Shown in pieces: positions 41,129-48,883 of a stretch of 50,187 bases of DNA (positions are counted from its first letter, which is position 1; every line of letters begins with the position of its first letter). A program made the position numbers and the translations under genes. Source of the DNA: Hyphococcus sp. (GTDB lineage: Bacteria; Pseudomonadota; Alphaproteobacteria; Caulobacterales; Parvularculaceae); the NCBI GenBank assembly GCA_021604585.1, contig BQJG01000023.1:1-50187 (forward strand). Reading direction: 5' to 3'. The notes beneath the pieces are model-generated. The model ran no database searches. It was not told the origin of the DNA and saw only the letters and a list, made by a program, of their open reading frames with translations.

Positions 41129-42067
41129 ATGTCATTGGCGGCGCGCCGTATTGGGACGGCATTAAGCACTCATTCAAGAAAACGGGTCGCCGAATTGCGG
41201 GCGTATCCGACCATTGAAACATGGATGAATCCCGTGACGCGCGGTCTCGCCCGCCGCTTGGCCAATTTGGAGTGGCAGAAGACCCTCGCTGAAATCGATT
41301 TTGAGTACCGGCTAACGGATGTCGAAATCGCAGGAACGCCCTGTGTTGAATACGAAACCGCTGGCCCACGCCGCGAAGATCTCGTCATTCTTTATGTTCA
41401 CGGCGGCGCCTTTGTTAGCGGCTCTCCCCATTTCAATGCTTCAATGATTTTGCCGGCGGTGCATTTAACCGGCGCAAAGACCATCGGCGCTTCCTATCCG
41501 TTGCTGCCGGAAGGGCGTTACCCGGCGCCGCTCGAAGCCATTGACCGCGTCTATAGGGCGATCCTGGAAGAATATGCCGACCGGCGCATCGTAATGTTCG
41601 CCGACTCTATTGGTGGTGCGATCACACTCTCGAATCTGCTGCGCTGGCGCGACGGGGGGCTGCGTCTTCCTGAACGCGTGGTGTTTGCTTCACCTGCCCT
41701 TGATGGCGCCGGCGCCAGCGACACACACAAGACGCTTGATGGTCATGACCCGCTAATCCGGTCCAATCGCGGCCGCAATGCACAGAAGCTGTTCCAGTTT
41801 TACGCACCCGGAAAAGATGTAAAGGATCCTATGATTTCGCCAATCTATGGCGACTTCACCGGCTTGCCGCCAATGCTGATCCATGTGGGTTCGCGCGAAG
41901 TGCTGCTCGGAGACGCCGCACGCCTCGCCGAAGCGACGCGTCAGTGCGGCGTTGAGAGCACGCTGCGTGTGTTTGACGGCATGTTTCATCTGTTCCACAT
42001 GCACTGGTCGCTGGCGGAAGCCAAATCCGCCCACGATGACGTGGCCAAATTCATCCGTACACAATAA
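41129..42067 (+). CDS. Alpha/beta hydrolase, hormone-sensitive lipase (family IV) type
   Basis: The product is about 312 residues. The oxyanion motif is YVHGGAFVSGSP. The nucleophile elbow reads FADSIGGAI, where the usual G-D-S-A-G-G has Ala in place of the first Gly and Ile in place of Ala. The acid is in PPMLIHVGSREVLLGDA and the histidine in FDGMFHLFHM. It is probably a carboxylesterase of short or medium acyl esters. ATG 41129 has GGGAGAG immediately upstream; the frame extends to a TTG at 40985 that lies in the terminator hairpin, so I reject that. Confidence 0.85.
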   Translation: MSLAARRIGTALSTHSRKRVAELRAYPTIETWMNPVTRGLARRLANLEWQKTLAEIDFEYRLTDVEIAGTPCVEYETAGPRREDLVILYVHGGAFVSGSPHFNASMILPAVHLTGAKTIGASYPLLPEGRYPAPLEAIDRVYRAILEEYADRRIVMFADSIGGAITLSNLLRWRDGGLRLPERVVFASPALDGAGASDTHKTLDGHDPLIRSNRGRNAQKLFQFYAPGKDVKDPMISPIYGDFTGLPPMLIHVGSREVLLGDAARLAEATRQCGVESTLRVFDGMFHLFHMHWSLAEAKSAHDDVAKFIRTQ

Positions 42068-42094
42068 TCGTCGCTTATTAGAACCAGGCGTATC

Positions 42095-42158
42095 ACCCCT
42101 ACTTCTGTATGACTTTTACACTTGGTCCCAAGATGGTATGTTTATCTTGGGGAGGGGT
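42095..42158 (+). promoter_or_regulatory. Nested hairpins in the leader of the desaturase operon
   Basis: CCCAAGAT (42127-42134) pairs perfectly with ATCTTGGG (42144-42151) around a 9-base loop. Outside it, ACCCCT (42095-42100) can pair with AGGGGT (42153-42158). The structure ends about 17 bases before the start codon, so it could affect translation of the first desaturase. Confidence 0.4.
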
Positions 42159-42175
42159 ATTGAGGGCGTTGCGAC

Positions 42176-43258
42176 ATGACAGAGATGACATCCTATTCCG
42201 GATCGCCGGGGGAATGGCTAACCGCTGAAGCGCGGCGGGAAGTGACGCACAAATCCACCGTAAAAGCCTGGTTAATTCTATCCCTGCACGTTGCATTTTA
42301 CTTGACGACTCTTGCTGGCGCGATTGCGCCTTTGCCGCTCTTTATCAACATTGTCTTTGCGATCCTAAATGGCTTCGCCATTGGCCTGCTGTTCGCCATC
42401 GGCCATGACTGCATCCACAAGGCTTTCGCGCCCGACCGTATCACCAATCAGGTCATGGCGCGCGTTTCGTTTCTTCCCTGCGCCCATTCGGCGAGTCAGT
42501 GGGAAGTCGTTCACAATAAAAACCACCACGGCAATACGAATTTAAAAGGCGTCGACTATGTCTGGGCGCCCATGAGCAAAGCCGAGTTCGACGCCGCCTC
42601 ACCGCTTCGCCGTTTCATGGAACGCATTTACCGGAGTATTGGCGGGTCCGGGATTTATTACCTGATCGATTTCTGGCTGCGCCGGCTTGTTGTTCCAGTC
42701 ACGCATGAGATGCGCACGCAATGGCGCAAGCATCTGCCGGACTCGATATTTGTTGTCGCAACGCTGGCGCTGACGATTTTCCTGATTTTGATGATCGGAA
42801 AGGCGTGGAATCCGGATCGCAACTATTTGACAATTTTTCTTGTGGGCTGGGCAGCGCCCTATCTGTTGTGGAATTATCTGGTTGGCATCAGCGTCTATCT
42901 CCAGCATACGCATCCGGAAATCCATTGGAGCAACGACCCGGCGGTATGGACGTTTTACAATGGCGCAATCGCAGGCACCACTCATGTTGAGATTCCGTTC
43001 AAATGGGCCTGGTTGTTCTTCGACGGTATGGCGCACACGGCCCATCATGCGCTGCCATCCATTCCGATCTACAACATCAAAAGCGCGCAGGACGTATTGA
43101 TGGAGCGCTATGGCGATGAAGTGGTTCGCTACAAATTCACCATCAGCAATTACCAGCGTACGCTGGCGGCCTGCAAACTTTATGATTTTGAGCGCCATTG
43201 CTGGACTGATTTCAACGGAACGCCCACTGGGCCGGCGCGAGCGGAGAGTTTGGCGTAG
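42176..43258 (+). CDS. Membrane fatty acid desaturase
   Basis: The 360-residue polytopic protein has three histidine boxes: HDCIHKAF (His77, His81), HNKNHHGNTN (His113, His117, His118) and HTAHHALPSIP near residue 287. An additional QHTHPEIHW lies between. These bind the di-iron centre that desaturates acyl chains using oxygen. The motif spacing matches FA_desaturase enzymes of the acyl-lipid/omega type. Its stop overlaps the GTG of the next desaturase by one base, so the two are translationally coupled. Confidence 0.92.
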   Translation: MTEMTSYSGSPGEWLTAEARREVTHKSTVKAWLILSLHVAFYLTTLAGAIAPLPLFINIVFAILNGFAIGLLFAIGHDCIHKAFAPDRITNQVMARVSFLPCAHSASQWEVVHNKNHHGNTNLKGVDYVWAPMSKAEFDAASPLRRFMERIYRSIGGSGIYYLIDFWLRRLVVPVTHEMRTQWRKHLPDSIFVVATLALTIFLILMIGKAWNPDRNYLTIFLVGWAAPYLLWNYLVGISVYLQHTHPEIHWSNDPAVWTFYNGAIAGTTHVEIPFKWAWLFFDGMAHTAHHALPSIPIYNIKSAQDVLMERYGDEVVRYKFTISNYQRTLAACKLYDFERHCWTDFNGTPTGPARAESLA

Positions 43259-44166
43259 TGAGCGCATCGCCTGAGTTGGCAATTACTGATCTGAAGGCCC
43301 TGCAACGCTGCGCTGACAACGAAATCGGCGGGTTGGCCTGGCCAACGATCATGCTGTCCAGTCTCGCCATTGCTGGCTTCGCCGCAGCGACTGCGGGCGC
43401 CGCCATGGGCGCGCTACCCCTATGGATCGCGGCGCTTGTGAACATTCCCTGCTACTTCATTGCTTATACCGGCCTGCATGAGGCAACGCATCGGAATTTC
43501 CATGGCCGAAACACCGCCTTTCGATGGTTGAACCCGCTTTACGGAACAATCATCGGCGCGATCATGTTCTATCCATATTCCATGCATGACTATCTGCATC
43601 TCAGCCATCACGCGCACACCAATAACCCAGACAAGGATCCCGATCACTGGATGTCCGGCGCCAGCGCAGGCGAAGTCGCTCTGCGTGCTGGAACTTTACC
43701 TTGGCGGTACTGGTCGTTTACTATTCGCACCAAGATGAAATCCGTCAACGGCGGCAAATTCTTCCGCCGAATCGCGTTTGAGATGATTCCCACATACGCA
43801 GCGCTCGCTGCACTGATCATCTTTGGTCAATGGAAGGTGGCGCTCTTTGTCTGGTTTATTCCGCTGCTGCTTGGCGTTGCGCTGCTTGGCGTGTGCTTTG
43901 ACTGGATTGTGCATCACCCTCATCAACAAAGAAATCTATTCGCCGCCACACGAGTCCTGACCTCTGAAAATCGTTTAAAGAGGCGCATACTGAATACTGT
44001 TTTGCTGGGTCAGAATCTTCATATCATCCACCACATTTATCCGCGCGTTCCCTTCTATCGATACGAAAAGGTTTACGAGCGCAGCGAAGCATTCCTTCGC
44101 GCGCAGAACGTAAATATTATTGAATTTGACGGCCAAGCGGTTTTCGAACGGCTATGCCGGCGTTAA
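43258..44166 (+). CDS. Second membrane desaturase/hydroxylase-family protein
   Basis: The 302-residue product starts at a GTG overlapping the upstream TAG. Histidine boxes are HEATHRNFH, HLSHHAHTNNP, HHPHQQ and HIIHHIYPRVPFYRYEKVY. The last pattern resembles beta-carotene hydroxylase CrtR-like and related fatty-acid desaturase branches more than the preceding gene. Its substrate could be a lipid acyl chain or a carotenoid. It ends in convergent 4-base overlap with the small membrane gene. Confidence 0.85.
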   Translation: MSASPELAITDLKALQRCADNEIGGLAWPTIMLSSLAIAGFAAATAGAAMGALPLWIAALVNIPCYFIAYTGLHEATHRNFHGRNTAFRWLNPLYGTIIGAIMFYPYSMHDYLHLSHHAHTNNPDKDPDHWMSGASAGEVALRAGTLPWRYWSFTIRTKMKSVNGGKFFRRIAFEMIPTYAALAALIIFGQWKVALFVWFIPLLLGVALLGVCFDWIVHHPHQQRNLFAATRVLTSENRLKRRILNTVLLGQNLHIIHHIYPRVPFYRYEKVYERSEAFLRAQNVNIIEFDGQAVFERLCRR

Positions 44167-44579
44167 GCCCGCCTGATCCGGCCCTCATCATTAGTGACAG
44201 CGATGCGAAACAGGGCGCAGGCGCAAATGTAAGCAAGCTCCAGATCAAAAGCGCGATTCAAGACGAACTTCTCCCAGAACACATCGCCGGTGTTGAAGAA
44301 TGTCCCCACATGAAAAATTGCCAGCACGCCGTGCGTGAAACATAACGGCGCCGGAAACCAGCGTTGATGCGACATGCGAAAAAAGAAAAACGCCGTAACA
44401 AGGTCGATCAATGCGAATGAGATTGTGAGGTACGCGCCTTCAAGCACAAGCCAGCATTGCAGAGCGACAACCCAATTGGCGAAGGCGATGCGCGCGGCCG
44501 CTGCAATTTGCGGCGACCGCGACTTCAAGGCGAGAAATATAGTGACGCCGATGAGAAAGGTGTAAAAACTGATGGTTAT
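44163..44579 (-). CDS. Small membrane protein, unknown, without a normal start codon
   Basis: The open frame has several hydrophobic segments, for example ISFYTFLIGVTIFLAL, WLVLEGAYLTISFALIDLVT and LELAYICACALF. No ATG or GTG is available. The only conventional start is TTG 44528, which has no ribosome site and would cut off the first helix. An ATA at 44579 overlaps the TAA of the upstream gene as ATAA. This is exactly what an ATGA coupling junction would become after one G-to-A change. So the frame is either TTG-started (121 residues), ATA-started (138 residues), or silenced. I do not recognise the family. Confidence 0.5.
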   Translation of the reverse strand: MTISFYTFLIGVTIFLALKSRSPQIAAAARIAFANWVVALQCWLVLEGAYLTISFALIDLVTAFFFFRMSHQRWFPAPLCFTHGVLAIFHVGTFFNTGDVFWEKFVLNRAFDLELAYICACALFRIAVTNDEGRIRRA

Positions 44580-44890
44580 CCAAGCCCAAGAATTGATCGG
44601 ACCGCCTCGCTAGGTTCGAACTTGGGAAGGCCCCCGCCGGCGGCCTTGAATAAGGTCGCGCCCGCCTCCAACGCCTTCGCGTTCAATGCTTCATGGGCTT
44701 TGCCTGTGACTTCCGCGAGATTAACCAGTGCGGTCTGGATTTCGGCATAAGCCTCTGCCCCCTGCGATGCATGAAGTTTGCCATCAACACCCTTCGCAGC
44801 AACCGCACTTGCAGCCAGAACCGCGGCCAGGCCCGCAATTTGCTTCTCAAAACGCAACAACACCAACTGTTCTTTACGGAGATCTTTCAT
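44576..44890 (-). CDS. Small alanine-rich protein, unknown
   Basis: The 104-residue, probably helical protein begins MKDLRKEQLVLLRFEKQIAG, then an alanine-rich stretch (LAAVLAASAVAAKGVDGK), and ends GLPKFEPSEAVRSILGLG. The ribosome site GCGAGGATAAGAG is good. Its stop overlaps the next frame. Size and pairing with a small membrane protein recall accessory gene pairs seen in prophages, but no phage gene is nearby and I do not recognise it. Confidence 0.6.
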   Translation of the reverse strand: MKDLRKEQLVLLRFEKQIAGLAAVLAASAVAAKGVDGKLHASQGAEAYAEIQTALVNLAEVTGKAHEALNAKALEAGATLFKAAGGGLPKFEPSEAVRSILGLG

Positions 44891-45112
44891 CTCTTATCCT
44901 CGCAAGTAAAAAGTGTGGTACTCATAGGAACTGCACAACCATAGTGGGAGTCAGGGTGAAATCCAGATAAAATTACAACTGTTGAGAGAATCTGAGTTTG
45001 ACTATAGATGAGGACAATTACGCCGCCCGGATCGGCCGCACCATGTGGCGGGTGGCGAAACGGCGCGCTCAGGAGGTCCGGATCGGTGATCCAGCCCAGC
45101 CTGCGGCGATCG

Positions 45113-45661
45113 CTATGATTGCTGAAGGGCGCGCGCCTGAAAATAAAGCTCGGCCGCAAGTTCAGCGCCGCGCTCCAAGGCCGACGGCGCCGGAGCGCCC
45201 CCTGTCTCTTTCAGAATTTCTTCGAGGACTGGCCGCAGAGCTTGCGCGAGACGAGCCGGACCCTGACGGGTCGTAAGCCGGGCAAGCGCAGCATAGGTGT
45301 TGACTGCCGCTTCCGCCGCCACCGCCAACATTTCGTTGCCAACCGGTGCGCTATCTTCCGCGCGCAGATGGTTAATCACCACTGCAATGGCCAGCCGCAG
45401 ACGCTCGCTGTCGAGCAGGGGCTCATCTTCATGGGCATGGAACCCAATGATTTCCGCTGAGCTCGGCGCCTCGCCGCCATAGAGCATGTCGAGCGTCACC
45501 GCCCCGCCCGTCGCCTCCACAATACGCCGCGCCAGCATCGGCTTCGGGGCCTGAACGCCTGAGAAAATCCGGTACAGCGTTTGACGCGACGCCCCGACTC
45601 GCTCGGCAAAATCCTGCACCCGCTCTTGAACGTCTGTAAGATAGTGCTTCAACGGATGCAT
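45113..45661 (-). CDS. Helix-turn-helix regulator (Cro/C1-like N-terminal domain)
   Basis: The 182-residue product has DFAERVGASRQTLYRIFSG and PKPMLARRIVEATGGAVTLD, the Cro/C1-type helix-turn-helix pattern, at residues 15-60. The rest is a helical alanine-rich domain (SERLRLAIAVVINHLRAED, LARLTTRQGPARLAQALRPV) that I do not recognise. It is divergent from the ABC-F gene with a 108-base gap that should hold both promoters. A target cannot be named. Confidence 0.75.
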   Translation of the reverse strand: MHPLKHYLTDVQERVQDFAERVGASRQTLYRIFSGVQAPKPMLARRIVEATGGAVTLDMLYGGEAPSSAEIIGFHAHEDEPLLDSERLRLAIAVVINHLRAEDSAPVGNEMLAVAAEAAVNTYAALARLTTRQGPARLAQALRPVLEEILKETGGAPAPSALERGAELAAELYFQARALQQS

Positions 45662-45769
45662 GGCCGTATTCCGGTTTTTTCTCGATAGCCCGCCAAAAAA
45701 TTTGTCACGAGACTCGCAACATTCCGTAAAGAATTGCTGCGGCGCGAAAGACCTTCTAAGACCCCGCCC

Positions 45770-47581
45770 ATGAGCACCTTGTTGTTAACTCTGTCCGGGA
45801 TCAACCTCACTTTTGGCGGCGCCGCGCTGTTTGAAGGCGCAAACATCAATGTCGCCGAACGCGCGCGCATTGCACTGGTCGGCCGCAACGGCTCCGGCAA
45901 GTCAACATTAATGAAAATCGCGGCAGGCAGCGTTGAGCCCGATAGCGGAGAACGATTCCTGCATCCGGGCGTCACTGTTCGTTATCTGCAGCAGGAGCCT
46001 GACGCTTCAAGCTTCGCCACGATCGGTGACTTCGCCAGCGCCGGACTCGATGAAACCGGCAAGACCCACGAAGCGGAAAAAATGTTGTGCGAGCTGGGGC
46101 TTGATCCGTCCCTGTCGCCGCTGAAGCTTTCAGGCGGCGAGTTGCGCCGCGCCGCCATCGCGCAAGCGCTTGCCGCTGAACCCGATGTGCTGTTGCTGGA
46201 TGAGCCGACCAATCACCTCGATCTGCCGGCCATCGCCTGGCTCGAGGAAAAGCTGCGCACGCTGTCATCGGCAATTGTGTTGATTAGTCATGACCGGCGT
46301 TTTCTCGAAGCGGTCACCAACGACACGGTGTGGATCGATCGCGGCGCCACCCGCGCCACCGGGCAGGGTTTCAAAACCTTCGAAGCCTGGCGCGATAAAT
46401 TTCTCGAAGAAGAAGAAGCCAGCCTGCACAAGCTTGGCCGCAAGATCGTGGCGGAAGAACACTGGATTCGTTACGGCGTCACCGCGCGCCGCAAACGCAA
46501 TATGCGCCGGGTCGGCGAGCTCCAGACCATGCGCAAGACTTTGCGCGAGGCGCGCCGCGTGCAAGGCGCAGCCGCCATGACCGTGCAATCGGGCGGTGCG
46601 TCAGGCAAGCGGGCAATTGTTGCTGAAAGCATTTCCAAATCATTCGGCGGCAAAAAGATTGTTGACGGATTTTCCGTTGAAATCGCGCGCGGCGACCGCA
46701 TCGGCCTTGTCGGTCCCAACGGCGCCGGCAAAACAACGCTGATCAATTTGCTGACCGGCGTGCTCGCGCCGGACGAAGGCAAGATTACGCTCGGGACCAA
46801 TCTTGAAATCGTGTCGCTCGATCAGCGCCGCGACCGGTTGAAGCCCGACATACGCGTCGCCGACGCCGTCAATGACGGAACCGGCGACTGGGTCGAAATC
46901 AATGGCGAGAAGCGTCACATCGCCACTTATCTCAAGGACTTTCTGTTCGGCCCTGAGCAATGGCGCCAGCCAGTGAACGCGCTGTCCGGCGGCGAGCGCG
47001 GCCGCCTTGTCCTCGCCGCAGCATTGGCGCGCCCGGCGAATTTGTTGGTCCTCGACGAACCGACCAATGATCTCGACCTTGAAACACTCGAAATGCTCGA
47101 AGAGCAATTATCGGCCTTCACGGGAACGCTGCTCTTGATCTCTCATGATCGTGCGTTTCTCGATCATCTCGTCACCAGCGTTATCACCACTGATCCTGAC
47201 AAGCCGGGACGCTGGATCCGGTATGCTGGCGGCTATGACGATATGGTGAGCCAGCGCGGCAGCGCGCCCGGCCTTGAAGGCGCCGCGCCGAAACAAAAAT
47301 CGAAACAAACGGCGCCGGCTGAAAAACCAAAGCCCGCCGCAAAATCCAAGCTCTCCTATAAAGAGCAATACGCGCTTGAGAATTTGCCGGACGAAATCGA
47401 CAAATTAATGCGTGAAGCGGCTTCACTGCAACAGCAACTCGACGATCCGTCGCTGTTCTCACGCGACGCAGCGCTGTTCGATAAGACCGCCAAGGCGCTC
47501 GCCTCAACGCAAGAAAAGCTCGCCGCAAAAGAAGAAGAATGGCTCGCGCTGGAGATGAAACGCGAAGAACTGCAAGGCTAA
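45770..47581 (+). CDS. ABC-F ATPase (Uup-like)
   Basis: The product is about 603 residues with two ABC domains and no membrane part. Domain 1 has LVGRNGSGKST, LKLSGGELRRAAIAQAL and LLLDEPTNHLD. Domain 2 has LVGPNGAGKTTL, NALSGGERGRLVLAAAL and LVLDEPTNDLD. The linker between them and a Lys-rich region plus C-terminal coiled coil (YKEQYALENLPDEIDKLMRE onward) match the Uup branch. ABC-F proteins act on ribosomes or nucleic acids, not in transport. The start at ATG 45770 fits the family; a TTG at 45734 is in frame. Confidence 0.92.
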   Translation: MSTLLLTLSGINLTFGGAALFEGANINVAERARIALVGRNGSGKSTLMKIAAGSVEPDSGERFLHPGVTVRYLQQEPDASSFATIGDFASAGLDETGKTHEAEKMLCELGLDPSLSPLKLSGGELRRAAIAQALAAEPDVLLLDEPTNHLDLPAIAWLEEKLRTLSSAIVLISHDRRFLEAVTNDTVWIDRGATRATGQGFKTFEAWRDKFLEEEEASLHKLGRKIVAEEHWIRYGVTARRKRNMRRVGELQTMRKTLREARRVQGAAAMTVQSGGASGKRAIVAESISKSFGGKKIVDGFSVEIARGDRIGLVGPNGAGKTTLINLLTGVLAPDEGKITLGTNLEIVSLDQRRDRLKPDIRVADAVNDGTGDWVEINGEKRHIATYLKDFLFGPEQWRQPVNALSGGERGRLVLAAALARPANLLVLDEPTNDLDLETLEMLEEQLSAFTGTLLLISHDRAFLDHLVTSVITTDPDKPGRWIRYAGGYDDMVSQRGSAPGLEGAAPKQKSKQTAPAEKPKPAAKSKLSYKEQYALENLPDEIDKLMREAASLQQQLDDPSLFSRDAALFDKTAKALASTQEKLAAKEEEWLALEMKREELQG

Positions 47582-47583
47582 GG

Positions 47584-47961
47584 TCAGCGCGCCTCGATCA
47601 GATCCCACTTATTGCCGTAGAGATCGCGAAAGACGACAACCTTTCCATACGGCTCGCTCCGGGGCGTTTCGAGAAACTCGACGCCAGCCAGATTTAACCG
47701 CGCATAGTCTGCATCGAAATTATTCGTATGCAGGAAAAGCGCGACACGTCCGCCTGTCTGGTTGCCGATAGCGGCCCGCTGTGCATCATCCGCCGCTTTC
47801 GCCAGCAAAAGTTTGGCGCCGCCTTCGCCGGGCGAGACAACGACCCAGCGTTTTTCAGCTGATTGCTGCGTGTCTTCGATCAAGTTGAAACCGATCACGC
47901 CGCAATAATAAGCAATGGCTTCATCATAATCGCGAACGACAAGCGTAATCAGCGCAAGCAT
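47584..47961 (-). CDS. VOC (glyoxalase/bleomycin resistance) superfamily protein
   Basis: The 125-residue, two beta-alpha-beta-beta-beta module protein begins LALITLVVRDYDEAIAYYCG and ends VVVFRDLYGNKWDLIEA. This is the usual VOC pattern, in which the C-terminal Asp-Leu-Tyr-Gly-Asn-x-x-x-Leu-x-E includes a metal-ligand glutamate. Functions in this superfamily are diverse and cannot be assigned here. It lies 9 bases from the thioesterase gene on the same strand and converges tail-to-tail with the ABC-F gene. Confidence 0.88.
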   Translation of the reverse strand: MLALITLVVRDYDEAIAYYCGVIGFNLIEDTQQSAEKRWVVVSPGEGGAKLLLAKAADDAQRAAIGNQTGGRVALFLHTNNFDADYARLNLAGVEFLETPRSEPYGKVVVFRDLYGNKWDLIEAR

Positions 47962-47970
47962 GAGAGTCTC

Positions 47971-48756
47971 TCAATCAAAAATCGCCACGGACTGTCGCCC
48001 GGCGATCACCAGTTCCATATCCGCGTTCCAGACCAGCATATCCTGACTGGAATAGCCATTGCCCGCATGTTCGGCGCGCGATTGCAACAGCCACCAGCCG
48101 TCACGTGTTTTCGGTTCTTCGCACAACACATTCACCATCCAAGTCATGGAGCTTAGCGGCGCCATCTGCGAAAACATCGGCGCAATCGCCGGCGGCGGCA
48201 TGTCGGCCAGCGCCAGCAAAGCGACAAGGTTGTCAGCATTTTCGTCGCGATGGCGCACCCAGATAAAATGGTCGTGCTCTTTCGATCCCGTGCCCGGCCT
48301 TCCGCCTTTCGCCAGCCTGCCGTCGAATTGTTTTGCGAATGACGGGCCCATTCCTTCGGGGATGAATATGTCGCATTGCTCGGGCGGCGGCATGACGGGC
48401 GCTGGCGTGAAGGTTTTGTTCCATTTGGACTCGCGCGCGCCGCCAAACGCAAACGCGCAGCGTGTAGCGATGCCTTTTTCCCCGCTAATGGCCGCTTCAA
48501 CAAACATGACGGATTTGCCTTGCCGCAACAGCTTCGCGCGGCCCGTCACCGCGCCGCCAGCCGGGCCAATAAATGACACCAGCGCCGAGCGCAAAGGCGG
48601 CGCATCGGGAAAAACGCGCTGCGCAGTTTCCAGACACAGCGCGGCTGAAAGCCCGCCATAGGTCGTGCGCCCCTGCATCCATTCGTCAGGGATGGTCACC
48701 GAAAGCGCGCCGTCCTTGAACGACGCGCTGTTGATCAGTTCAATAAAATTCACTGG
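47971..48756 (-). CDS. Acyl-CoA thioesterase-like double-hotdog protein
   Basis: The product is about 261 residues and has the TesB-like double-hotdog layout. The first half is IPDEWMQGRTTYGGLSAALC with LRSALVSFIGPAGGAVTGRA. The second half is MFSQMAPLSSMTWMVNVLCE and DGWWLLQSRAEHAGNGYSSQ with DMLVWNADMELVIAGRQSVA. It should hydrolyse acyl-CoA thioesters. I choose GTG 48756 because GGAG sits 8 bases upstream and the family starts there; the frame is open to 48990 but that part lies over the promoter of the amidohydrolase. Confidence 0.85.
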   Translation of the reverse strand, partial: PVNFIELINSASFKDGALSVTIPDEWMQGRTTYGGLSAALCLETAQRVFPDAPPLRSALVSFIGPAGGAVTGRAKLLRQGKSVMFVEAAISGEKGIATRCAFAFGGARESKWNKTFTPAPVMPPPEQCDIFIPEGMGPSFAKQFDGRLAKGGRPGTGSKEHDHFIWVRHRDENADNLVALLALADMPPPAIAPMFSQMAPLSSMTWMVNVLCEEPKTRDGWWLLQSRAEHAGNGYSSQDMLVWNADMELVIAGRQSVAIFD

Positions 48757-48883
48757 CTGCGCTCCAGAGTTGCAACTTAAGGCTAGATAGTCGCCTCGCC
48801 TGCCCGCGCCAATCACCATTCGCAGTTGGCGCGCAGCGCGGCGCGCGATAAGCTCCACCACCTGCTGCCCGGGGAGAGAAAAT

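Noticed and set aside
44998..45276. 92-codon plus-strand frame starting at TTG
   Set aside because: More than half overlaps the HTH regulator, there is no ribosome site and no ATG, and the Pro/Arg-rich end is shadow-like.
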